Assembly (NCBI GenBank): GCA_023525975.1
Contig: CM042040.1
Span: forward strand, 50,189,486-50,253,485
DNA length: 64,000 nt
Source of the DNA: Smallanthus sonchifolius
Taxonomy: Eukaryota; Streptophyta; Magnoliopsida; Asterales; Asteraceae
Direction: 5' to 3'
The translations under genes were made by a program, and so were the position numbers. The first letter of the stretch is position 1, and the number at the start of each line of letters is the position of its first letter. Positions 11,820-22,030 of the stretch are shown here, in pieces. The notes beneath the pieces were generated by a model. The model did not search any database and was not told the DNA's origin. It saw only the letters and a list, made by a program, of their open reading frames with translations.

Positions 11820-12081
11820 GCACGGTCGTGCCCCTATTTGGCACGGTCGTGCCAAGCCTGCAAACCCTAGGCACGGTCGCGCCCACATCTTGCACGACCA
11901 CGCCAAGCCAAAAATCCAAGGCACAACCGTGCCTTGGCCCCCCCACGGTCGCGTGTCACCCCGTGAGTCTGCTCCTCGAAGAAAGAGAGCCAATGAAAGA
12001 AGCAGATCGGTCAACACATCTGTCACACGACCGCGCCAAAAGGTAGCACGGTCGTGCCCCATGCTCAGGCACGGTCATGCC
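11820..12081. repeat. GGCACGGTCGTGCC palindrome cluster
   Basis: About eight full or degenerate copies of GGCACG-GT-CGTGCC (6-bp arms, 2-bp centre), some in the reversed form with GACCG in the centre, between 11820 and 12081. The cluster ends just before the TATA box. Confidence 0.85.
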
Positions 12082-12089
12082 TCCTTGTT

Positions 12090-12099
12090 CTATAAATAT
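12090..12099 (+). promoter_or_regulatory. putative TATA box of Tat-like LTR
   Basis: CTATAAATAT directly downstream of the palindrome cluster, about 460 bp into the LTR. Confidence 0.55.
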
Positions 12100-12892
12100 C
12101 AGAAGTTTTCCACAGTTCAAAGTCTGGAGAGCTGGAGAGTTGGAGCCTTGAGCACTGTTTTGTGCTCCAAATTTCCTTGTTTCTAGCCACATTCAAGCTT
12201 CTAGGAAGGACTACAACATCAAGAGGATCATCATACATCATCATCATCTAGCTTGGGAAAGTTAGTTTGATTCATGGCATTTCTTTATGAGTCTTGTAAC
12301 TTTTCCTTGCTTTGTTCTTGTTCTTGTGCTCACCATGAGCTAACTCTTGATATCACTTTGGTTTAGATGAAGTTTAGTAACGTTTGACAATATTTATGGA
12401 TTTTTGGCATAGTTTATGTTAATGTCATAACAATGGCATGATTATTCTTCAATGATATTGTGTATTTTGGAATTGATATTGTTTGCAAGACTTGTATATG
12501 TGTAGGCTTTGTATGTTGGAAGACCCATGGTTTATGCATGTATTCATTGATTAGTGTATGTATATATGCTAGTTTATGGCTTTTGACTAGGAATGGTGGA
12601 TGAAGTCTTGTTTATGGTTGAAAACTCTTGAATGTGCATCCTTGTGCTTGTGTTTGGAAAGACAAAGTGCTTGTTATGGTGTGTCATATTTAGTATTATG
12701 TTTATCTAGGACTTGCTGACGCAATCTTCTAATTTATGTAATCTTGATATGAACATTGTATGTTGAGGAAGTGCATGTTATTGTTTATTTTAATCAACTT
12801 GAGGTGGGTTATGTGTTAATTCGTGTAATCTTTCCAACTAGTTGTTGAGTTAGCCAACCTTGACAGGAAGCTAGTTCAATCTTTATTAAACA

Positions 12893-13635
12893 TTGACGGT
12901 AATATCCGGCCAATCCCAGAAATTGCCGCACATCATTGGGAGTCGTCGATGCTGCCCAATTCCTGATGGCTTCAATCTTTGATGGATCGACATGTATTCC
13001 CTTCTCGTTAACCACATGTCCTAAGAATTGAACTTCTCGAATCCAGAATTCACACTTGGAAAACTTAGCATATAGCTGCTCCTTTTTAAGTAATTCCAGG
13101 ATTAAACATAAATGTTCCTCATGTTCCTCCTTGTTCTTGGAATAAATAAGAATGTCGTCGATGAAAATGATGACAAACTGATCAAGGTATGGTTTACACA
13201 CATGGTTCATGAGGTCCATGAATACCGCAAGTGCGTTAGTTAACCCGAAAGTCATGACCATAAACTCGTAGTGGCCGTACCTTGTCCTGAAAGCAGTCTT
13301 AGAGATATCTTCATCTCAGACTCTCAATTGATGGTAACCGGACATAAGATCTATCTTGGAATAGAAATTTGATCCTTGGAGTTGATCAAAGAGATCGTCT
13401 ATACGAGGCAAAGGATAACGATTCTTGATTGTGACTTTATTCAGCTCACGGTAGTCGATACACATACAGAAAGTTCCGTCCTTCTTCTTGACAAACAGGA
13501 CCGGAGCTCCCCATGGCGATGAGCTAGTTCGGATGAAACCTTTATCCAACAATTCCTATAGCTGAGTAGATAGCTCTTGCAATTCACTGGGTGCCAGTCT
13601 ATAAGGTGCCCGAGCGATCGGTGCCGCTCCGGGTG
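12893..13635 (-). pseudogene. gypsy reverse transcriptase fragment
   Basis: RT motifs in order on the minus strand: SPWGAPVLFVKKKDG, MCIDYRELNK, SKIDLMSGYHQLRV, then FIDDILIYS (about 13150) and FLGLAGYYR just before the break near 12893. The polymerase aspartates in FIDD are intact. A stop near 13313-13315 splits the fingers from the palm, and a frameshift near 13636 separates RT from protease. The enzyme lacks its C-terminal domains. Confidence 0.9.
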
Positions 13636-15528
13636 CTAGATCGATTTAAAATTCAACTTGACGGTGTGGTGGTAGACCAGGAAAATCCTCGGGAAATACT
13701 CCAAAAATTCACGAACAATGGGAATATCATCAATCCTCTTCTCTTCTGATGGTTGCTCAGCAACGAGGGCCAAAATGGCAGTACGCCCTTTTCGAAGGCA
13801 TTTCTGTGCTTTCATAAAGGATATGATGCCCATGACTGCACCAACCTTTTCACCCTTAATGGAAAGGGTTTCTCCACTCAGGAGAGGAATGCGAACAATT
13901 TTCTCACGACAGATGATCTCATCTTGGTTTTTAGATAACCAATACATGCCGACAATTACATCAAAACTACCAAGCGTGACCGGCATAAGGTCGATATCAA
14001 GTTTATGACTAGCTAGCTCAAGCTTACATCCCTTAAGAATGTGAGTTGCTTCAATTATTTGACCATCAGCTATCTCTATTACATACTTAGCTTCTAACAG
14101 AGTTGGAGTTCCTTTTATCATATCACTAAGTTTTCTAGATATAAAACTCCTATCAGCACCAGTGTTAAAAAGGACAGAAGCAAAGTAATTATTTAAGAGA
14201 AACTTACCGGTGACCACATTATGATCGTAACGAGCTTCTCCAGATCCTAGCACGAAGGCTCGTCCCTTCGCACCATTCCCTCTGTTATTGCCATTGTTGC
14301 CACCATTGTTGTTATTCTGATTAGGGTTGTGGTTTCCATTACCTCCCTTCTTTAATTGAGGAAAATTCTTCCAAAAATGTCCCTCTTTCCCACACTCGAA
14401 ACAACCCTTTGTAGAACCAGGCTGTTGAAAGGGCTGCTTGGCTTGCAACTCACCCCTACAATCTTTGGCAGCATGGCCTATTTTGCCACACCACTGACAA
14501 CGGTTTCAAATTCCAAAGTGATGAAAGTTGCACTTGTTACACTTAGGATATTTTCCTACATAACCACCTTGATTTTGACCTGAGGAGGTCGTCTGGTTGA
14601 AGTTCTTAGTAAGCTCAAACCTACGCTGCTGCTGCTGCTGGGGTTGGTTGGGCTGGGGTCCTTTGGAGCTGTAGTGAGAGTTGGAGTGGTGATCAAACTT
14701 GTGCTTATGATTGTCGGTGGATTTAGAGACTGAACCCCTCGGAGGTAAAGTCCCTTGAGTCACCGCCTGATCGGTTAGCTTGTGGGCTAGTCGGATCGTC
14801 TGCTGGATGGTAGCAGGGTTGGATGAAGTAACCATACTTTGAATTTGTGGTACTAGACCTCCAATATACAGCTCAATCCTCTTGTAGTCCGGAGTCACCA
14901 TATGTGGGCACATGGTAGCAAGCTCATGGGAGCGAGTGGTATACAGCTTAATTTCAGAACCTTCCATTCTCAGGTTCCAAAATTCACCTTCCAACTTCTG
15001 AATTTTATCGCGAGGACAGTACTCCTCCTTCATCATTGTCTTAAACTCCTCCCACGGGAGTCCATTTGCCATGACTAGACCCAACATCTGGACCTGAGCG
15101 TTCCACCACGTGAGAGCCGGACCCTCCAAAGTTCCAGCGGCGAACTTGACCTGATTGGCCACTGGGCAGTAGCACATGGCAATCACCGATTCTACTTTTT
15201 CGAACCAACGGAGTAGTCCGACAGCTCCTTCGGCTCCACTAAAGGTGTGGGGCTTACAGTCCATAAATGTTTTGAAGGTGCAGGCTGATTGCTGATTCTG
15301 TTGACCTGGATTTAGAAGCATAATATAGGGTTGGGAAAATAGAGCTTAGGAAAGGCGCTTTAAGAGATTAATTGACCTCATTAGTCAATAGCTAAAGCAT
15401 TTACCTGCAGCATTCTGTGCTGCGAGAGCCTCTGCCACACTACCGTTGATTAGTGCCGCCAGCTCAGCTGCTGTCATGTTGATGGTACGTCGGCCACCAG
15501 CACGACCTCCACGTCCTCTTCCCGACAT
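13636..15528 (-). pseudogene. gypsy gag and aspartic protease, broken
   Basis: ATG at 15528 opens an Arg/Gly-rich N-terminus (MSGRGRGGRAGGRR), followed by a 99-bp intron-like block (15404-15306) containing an in-frame TGA. The Retrotrans_gag domain follows (GAVGLLRWFEKVESV, ALTWWNAQVQ, GEFWNLRM). A first zinc knuckle CQWCGKIGHAAKDC is intact just after an in-frame TGA near 14503. A second, CFECGKEGHFWKNF, has lost its last Cys (now Phe). The protease motif DTGAD reads NTGAD, so the catalytic Asp is gone; GMDWL reads GMYWL. A frameshift near 13636 ends the frame before RT. A dead copy. Confidence 0.88.
15306..15404 (-). other. candidate 99-bp intron in gag
   Basis: On the minus strand the sequence reads CTGCAG|GTAAATGC ... 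AAATCCAG|GTCAACAG. The ends obey GT-AG, the block contains a TGA in the gag frame, and its removal joins the N-terminal codons (from ATG 15528) to the main gag domain in frame. The alternative is initiation at ATG 15321 with the upstream ATG unused. Confidence 0.45.
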
Positions 15529-15780
15529 GATTCTTCACATTCACAAATACAAAATAATGAGAAATATACCGCATATTAAACATTATTTATGTACAAGTAA
15601 AGAAATACAACATCTAACATTTTAAAAATTAAATAAATTGTAAGGCTACAAAATAAATAACTCAAACATTAAACTTCTCATGCTTTTATTGAATGGGAAC
15701 AACCTTACCCATCTAGGTTTGAAAAGAGAAATAACATAAGCAAAACATGAATGAAAAGGAAAGATAGAATAGAAAGATCA

Positions 15781-16539
15781 TCAAGCATCCTCGTCATCGG
15801 AAGAAACGTATGATTGTGCATCGTCGATCTCCACCGGTTCTTCCTCGAGTGGCTCCCCCTCTAAGTGCTCATCCTCTAAGGGATCCTCCTCGAAAGGTTC
15901 CTCCTCGTCGTTCGAAAGTGGAATGTCCTCTAGAAATAGGGCTGCTTGTAGTTGGGCTTCTAAGTGAGTCACTCTCTCCTGAAGTCCTTCAGTAGCATGA
16001 TCTGCTACTTGCAGCTGGGCTTTCAGATTAGTCACTCTCTCCAGAATCCCTCCTACATCCTGGTCCGAGGTGTCCACCCACGTCTCCAAATGTGTAACCC
16101 GATCCACCAAATGGTTATGGACTTGGTCTGTCACTGCTAGCTCAGCAGTCAAAAGCTCAATTCCAACCTTGTTTTCTTCCACTCGTGGCTCTCGCTCTAG
16201 AATGCCCGGTATCTCATCAGTGGAATCCTTCATCTCCTTTAACTCCTTAGTTATAATAAACACAAAAGCTGCAAAAGCTTGTTCCATGGTACATGGCAAG
16301 CTAGGTAAAGTAGCGGATGCGGAAGTAGAACCAAAGTAGGGCGATGGAACATTTCCCATCTCGATCCACCTTTGGATCATCTTCGAATATGCACTCCAAT
16401 TAAGTGTCGTGTTCCTTGCTCGTGCATTATTAGGTTCACCCTATTCCACCGAGTTGTCACTAGAACTAGTCCGGCGCCTTTTGGGCTCCGGGGACGATAC
16501 GGTAGGTGCCTTAGGTGATGGTGGTGGAGTTGACGACAT
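15781..16539 (-). pseudogene. extra leader ORF, acidic coiled-coil protein, one stop
   Basis: A single frame from ATG 16539 to the stop at 15781-15783 (253 codons), broken only by TAG at 16443-16441. The start is Pro/Ser-rich with a KRRR patch; the middle contains MIQRWIEMGNVPSPYFG; then come repeated heptad-like units of the pattern LxxRVTHLExxLQxA (three copies, coiled coil) and an acidic Glu/Asp tail ending SSDDEDA. It lies between the PBS and gag in the same orientation, so it belongs to the element. I do not recognise the protein. The coiled coil suggests self-association, which is inference. Confidence 0.65.
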
Positions 16540-16643
16540 CTTCCTGTAATATAACATATAAGTGCCAAACATCCAAGGTTTATGACATGTAACTAATGTG
16601 TGATGTTATAGTCTAGTATGCAATCCTAGTTCTCTATAACCAA

Positions 16644-16658
16644 TGGCTCTGATACCAA
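16644..16658 (-). promoter_or_regulatory. primer binding site (tRNA-iMet)
   Basis: The minus strand reads TTGGTATCAGAGCCA three bases after the LTR end, the usual complement of the initiator methionine tRNA 3' end. Fixes orientation and LTR boundary. Confidence 0.9.
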
Positions 16659-16660
16659 TC

Positions 16661-19583
16661 TATCACACCCCCAATTTCAACTAACGGGGTTTTACCGTTT
16701 TGGCAAGTGACAAACTAGGATCTCAGTCATTAGTTACATTGAACGACTCCACATGGGACTTAAATGAAAATATCATAACAATCAGAGTTTAATGCGGAAG
16801 CGTAAAAAAAGTATATACGCAAAACACAAGCGCCCAGAAAGTCCAAAAGTCCAAACCAAACACAATTCAAAATAGTCCAAACAATTTAATGAAACAACAA
16901 TCAATAGAAGAATCCCATGCATGTCCTAATGTGTGCACATGTGCCTTATCTTAGCGACCTGAGAAAACATGTAGAAAAGATGTCAACACGAGGTTGGTGA
17001 GTTCACAGGTTGGTATATAAATAAACGTTTACCAGATTATTGATCATTCAATATGTATCTTTAGGTAGCTAACCTATGTTCATGTTTAACTTAAGCGCTC
17101 GCAACCGAAGCTGACTGTTTGTTTATTTGCCTCTTGCCAGGTCTATCAACCCCGACGATGTGAGTAGGCTAACATTTCACCCGTTCGATCTCAAATCGAG
17201 TTAGCGCGACTAACACGGGTGGGATTTATCAAACCCAGTAGTACTACTAAACATTACTTCACTAAGATCCATATTAACGGTTCGATGTGTGTTGAGTACT
17301 TTCAGTGATAGCGTGTTACGCTTAGCTTTAACATTGATAACATATGAATTACAAAAATCTCAAAATAGTTGAATCATGTGTTCTCCCCCAAATTTAAAAT
17401 AGTAAAAAGGGGCCGTGAAAACTCACCTGCGTTGCGTAGTAGGTAGTATCACATATGAGATTGAAACCACAAGTGTTAGCCTGAAACGGATCACGTATGC
17501 CCTAGAATATAAACATAACAATTAGGGACACAATGGGATTTGTGACGACGACACGGAAGGTTAGAACGTCTTAACGTATTCTAAGGATTTAAGAGTGGAC
17601 GAACGTGTCTACGGGAATAAAGATCCTTAATACCAAATTTACGATCGATGTGTTACGTGTCGTATGTTAATAAAGAATAATAATTAAACAATTACATAAA
17701 TTCGTACGTTCGAGTCGTTTACAAAGATTAGGAAAATAATATAATTTAATATATTATTCTTAGGTTCGAAAGATTAACCAAATAATCATTTGTATGGAAA
17801 AATAATAAATATATTATTTTTAATCGGATATATAAACGTGGGTAAATAATATCACAGATTATATTATTTAAAATTTTAAAACATCACACGAATTAATTAA
17901 ACGATGCGAAATAATACAAAACTATATATTATTTTATAGTAGGAGTCACGGTTTGAAAATAATATAACTATATTATTTTTATTCGATAATAACATAAATA
18001 TATTATTTTTAAAAGTGGAAATAATATAAAAATGGGTTATAAAACCCAACCCGAGCCTATGGGTGGTTTCTCGGGCTAAAACACATTAATATAATATTAT
18101 AATAATATAGGGTTTGATTTTTAATAATTAAATATAATAAAAATGTTTCAAAAAATAAAATGTGGGAGCCCGGCCTCGAACTCGGGTCTCTCCCACACAC
18201 GCACACAGCTTTAACCAGTCCTGCCCGCTAGGGAATCGCAAACTCAACCGGTTCAAAATTGTTTTAACATCAAGGTTTAGTGGGTTCTTCCCCCATACGC
18301 AAATCCGATCGAACCCAGTCCCAATTCCATCAAATCTGGTCGCGATCGACTATAAGATCTTAGGGGTTTTGTTTAACAGAAGCTTGCGAACTTGTGTGTT
18401 TGATTAATTGCAAAAGCAAATGGTCTAAGATCGTTAAATTTAGGAAAAACAGGTCGCAACCCTAGATATGAACATGAATTCGATTGGATCAATTCTGATA
18501 TTAGAAACTATTGGATTCATGGGGTTTTTTATAGAAAGAGGGTTGCGAATCCAACCCTGTGGATAAATTTGATTGAGATTGTCGTTAAGATCAAAACCCC
18601 CAATTTGAAATATGAACAAACCCTAGAATCTGGATCATGCTCGATTCGATGATATAAGCCGTGGATTTCATAGGGCTTTCAATCCAGGCATATAAGCGAT
18701 TCTATGGGTGTGTTCAATTTAATAAATGGACATCAAATTGATAGGGTTCGACCAAACTGGAATTGTATGAACCCTAGATTACTTGATTGATTCAATCCAA
18801 TGTTGTAAGCCCTGGAATTGATAGGGCTTTCACTAAACAGATGAAAACGAAGGTGATGGTGTAGGTAGTTACCAGAATTTGATTCGGATTGTAAGTGCTT
18901 GACTAAAACAGGTGCCGACAGCAACCTGGTTGACCTCCGACGACTTCTGTTGTGATTCCGACGAGTTTGATGTGTGCAATTGCTTCAATGGCGTTCGAAT
19001 GAAGTGCGCAGGAGTTCAATTTGTGAGATTAACATCAGGTTTAAGCGAATTTGAGAGCCAAATAATCACTGTCGATGGTTTTGAGTTAATACCTATTCAT
19101 GTACAACGGTTACAAATCCTGGTATAATTGTGATGATTAAGTCTTAATTAAGTTCGTTAAAGACATGTTCATGTACAACGGTTACAAATCCTGGTATAAC
19201 ATCGATCATGAATGCGAATTGAGATCAAAATGCTACGGGTTTGACTCCAAGAAGTCAACAGGAGCTAAAACATGCGAATTTTGACTTTCAAAGTCAGTTG
19301 AATCAAGTTTGGATTATGACAGAATTGGTCCTTGAGGTTTCTAGTTTAAATAGTAGCATAAACAGTCCCAGGAGTTTAAGATAGGTTAAGAACAAGTTTA
19401 ATTGACTTTCAAAAGTCAACAGAAATTAACTATAGGCAATTTACATGATTGGTCCCTCCAATTTCTTGTATGTGAGTTTGAAAATAGGCAGGGTTAGTCC
19501 CTGAAGTTTGAGATGATTCAATTAGGTTAGTATTTAACTGGATTATGTTAACGGAGTTACCCTGGAAAATCCGGGTTGTCACA
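16661..19583 (-). repeat. 5' LTR of the minus-strand gypsy element
   Basis: 2.9 kb. On the minus strand it begins TGTGACAACCCGG (19583) and ends GGGGGTGTGATA (16661; the usual final CA reads TA). Length and ends suit Tekay-type LTRs. It contains a tRNA-like stretch (18162-18232) and shares text with the other Tekay LTRs here (the stretch GTAGTACTACTGGG on its minus strand). The small ORFs inside it (for example 18912-19127) are not credible genes. Confidence 0.85.
18162..18232 (-). other. tRNA-like sequence inside LTR
   Basis: On the minus strand an A-box-like CTGGTTAAAGC is followed about 35 bp later by the B-box-like GAGTTCGAGGCC (18183-18172), flanked by the 7-bp pair GTGGGAG/CTCCCAC. No normal cloverleaf can be drawn with confidence. 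Confidence 0.5.
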
Positions 19584-20238
19584 AGTGCAAACATAACATG
19601 CAAAGTCCTTACACACTCGGACCGTTAATATATGGAGTATAGCGAGTAAATTTGAGTAGTACTACTGGGATTGACAAACCCCACCCGGGTTAGTCACGCT
19701 AACTTGATTGGAGGTCTAACGGGTGTAAATTGTCCTAAACATTTGCCATTGTTGATGTTAGCAATGGCGGAAGGCATCTCAAACATAAAAAGTCAGCTTT
19801 GGTTGCGAACGCTTAGAGTAACTTGTACATTGTCTAGCTAGCAATAGGCGTGACTTACGTATGTGGATCCTGCAAACACTCAAACAATTTATTTACTTGT
19901 AAACCTGTGAACTCACCAACCTTGTGTTGACACTTTTCTTACATGTTTCTCAGGTCGCTAAGGCACAGGTTGCACACTTAGGATATGAATGGAGTCCTAC
20001 TATGATTTCATCCTCATGCAAACATTCAAAACAATTTACTTGTTTTATTAAACTAAACTTGGGCGCGCTTGTTTTGCGCATTTATTTTCTCATTTAAACG
20101 CTTCCGCATTAACTCTGAACTTTTATGATATTACATTTATGTCTCATATAGTGTCGTTTGATGTAACTAATGACTGAGATCCTGGTTTGTCACGCACCAA
20201 ACGGTAAAACTTCGTTAGTGGAATTTGGAGGTGTGACA
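19584..20238 (+). repeat. E1 5' LTR, last 655 bp
   Basis: Matches 27312-27966 of the 3' LTR over its whole length with few visible differences, ends GAGGTGTGACA and is followed by the PBS. The first about 2.1 kb of the LTR is missing. Confidence 0.88.
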
Positions 20239-20240
20239 GA

Positions 20241-20252
20241 TTGGTATCAGAG
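20241..20252 (+). promoter_or_regulatory. E1 primer binding site (tRNA-iMet)
   Basis: TTGGTATCAGAG two bases after the LTR end; the following bases (acactgg) have drifted from the usual CC. Confidence 0.85.
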
Positions 20253-22030
20253 ACACTGGTTATAGAGAACTAGGATTGCATACTAGACTATAACCGCCCA
20301 CATGCATTAGTTACACGACACATACACTCATACAAGATACACATAACATCTAGACATACAATGCATTGCAGTCATGTTGACATCATTCACACCACCCTCT
20401 GCTGACGAAGAACACACCATTTGCATTGCATCATCATTCCCAGTGGCGACACTCGGGGAATCACCAGAACAACATCCACACCCGTCCGAGGGCAGCGAGA
20501 AGGAGCCTTCGAAGGAGTCACTTACACCACCATCACCTGTCGGGTATGGTGGGCTTTATCAGGTCCATATTATGGAGGACACTCAGCACTAGCACGCGTC
20601 TCTTTGGGAGTTGGGATCGTCGTAGGAGAGTTCCTACTGTACCCACTAGCAACAATGCGCCGAGTGAAGGCAGACTGTTGCACACATATTGCAGAATCCA
20701 TTGACACGTAGATGTCGTCACTTTCCCGAGCCATGGGCTCGCGTCTTTGGTCGATATTCTGTTGAAGATAGATTGACCACAAAGTTGAGAACGCATTGCT
20801 TATTGCATACTCAAAATCTATCCTGACTCAGTTGGAAGGACGACTATTTTGCTTTTTCCTATAACTCGTATCCATGAATTAGTTTCACTTCTCGAAGTCA
20901 CATTTCATGTGCATGTTTGTTTCATGTGCATGTCCGCATCTACAATCCGCTGGATTAGACTCTCGTATTATGTTTCAACTCGAGTGAATACTCGGATCAA
21001 ATGATTCCTGACTACTCATCCTTATATAAGTTGATCAACTTAGGGTTGATGACTAAGCCTTCCGATAACTTATCATCTCTCACAACACTCTGTACTCAGC
21101 AATGCAAACTAAAGGACATTATGACATAGGACAGGGAGAACTAGGGTGAGCATGTAAAGCAAATTATCATTACGGGTGCACACGTAATAGTAATTTGAGG
21201 TGCATGTAAGTCCTGGTGAAACCTAGTGTGTGGATAAATGGTCCTAAACAGTGATTTACAGACTTAAGTTTCCACTGTCTGTAGAAACTCTCATAACCCA
21301 CTCAACGACTAGTTGGTATCGTTAAACTCATTCAACAGCTGATAGACGTGACTATCAGGTTGAAAATGTTTACGAACACTCTGAATTATCATCAATGGAA
21401 TCCATCAATGTTATTCTCACTCATGTGAGAGTCTTAGTGAAATTAAGACACTCACCTAAACATGATCATAGAAACCATCTTGATTGAAACTCTAATAGAA
21501 TCTCATGGCAAACCTATCAACTCCAAGTATGTAAGCGGAATTTGAAGAATTCCTTCTAAGCTAACACGTTATTCCTTACACTCCAACAATAAATTCCTTT
21601 TGACTCTATTACCTTATCCTGTGACTAATCCTCAGCCTAATTTGATTTATACCCCAGGATGTCCAACGCTGTGAACGGACTTCTTTCTTCGCAAAATGAT
21701 CCCGTTGTTTCGATGACACTAGAAAACAGGTATTTAAACCAACCAATCATCGGTTGAACGTGACTACTTAAACAGACATCCTATTCCTTATGTTACTGGA
21801 ATCTGTATCTCATTAGATTTTTCTTTCCTACATATGAACCTCTTCCCTTAGCCTTTGCATTGACCGACGTTTACCCTATAAGCACGGGTCTCACTAGAGG
21901 TCTCAGCATGACTTCACAAGTTTCATGTTGGTGCAGTCGTACTCCAACTCTATTAGAAGCCAAGTATACTATTTAGATAGCAGTCGGTCAGAAAAATCAA
22001 AACAACTCACGTTCTTAGAGATGTAAACTA
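20253..22030 (+). other. decayed leader and gag of E1
   Basis: No long ORF survives. A short Pro/Ser/Glu-rich frame at 20374-20592 sits where the sister element has its coiled-coil leader ORF and may be its remnant. Near 21940-22030 the text ACTCCAACTCTATTAGAAGC corresponds to the protease region of the sister element, so gag must once have lain between. Everything between is drifted beyond reading. Confidence 0.6.

Larger units (their letters stand above)
9794..12892 (+). mobile_element. Tat-like Ty3/gypsy 3' tail plus LTR (fragment)
   Basis: No coding sequence. The call rests on the 3' signature: hairpins followed by AGTGTGGGG-type text at 10111, 10182 and 11594, with an LTR starting TGATGTGTTAG directly after the last one (11632). 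This is the style of Tat/Ogre gypsy 3' ends. 10220-11590 is AT-rich with no ORF or motif I recognise. An apparent 130-codon ORF at 9811-10203 is hydrophobic, low-complexity and not credible. Confidence 0.6.
11632..12892 (+). repeat. LTR of Tat-like gypsy element
   Basis: Begins TGATGTGTTAG after the GTGTGGGG stretch. It contains a palindrome cluster (about 11820-12081) and a TATA box (12090-12099). The right end is set at CA 12891-12892, where sequence matching the minus-strand gypsy RT begins (GLAGYYR read on the minus strand). No second copy exists here, so the right end is a best guess. 12100-12890 holds no gene. Confidence 0.55.
12893..19583 (-). mobile_element. Tekay-like Ty3/gypsy element, minus strand, 3' half missing
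   Basis: Read on the minus strand: 5' LTR (19583-16661), PBS (16658-16644), leader ORF (16539-15781), gag-protease (15528-13636) and RT (13635-12893). The sequence stops in the RT/RNase H connection where the Tat-like LTR abuts, so RNase H, integrase, chromodomain and 3' LTR are absent. Its protein text is very close to E1 (19584-27966), so the two belong to one family. Confidence 0.85.

Noticed and set aside
11727..12192. Overlapping ORFs on both strands around 11.8-12.2 kb
   Set aside because: They arise from the GC-rich palindrome array, which keeps several frames open; no protein family.
16070..16339. + strand ORFs opposite the coiled-coil leader ORF
   Set aside because: Shadows of the minus-strand frame; the minus strand has element orientation, heptads and acidic tail.
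18912..19127. 71-codon ORF rich in Cys and Phe
   Set aside because: Lies wholly within an LTR and shows no homology-like motif or conserved equivalent in the related LTRs.
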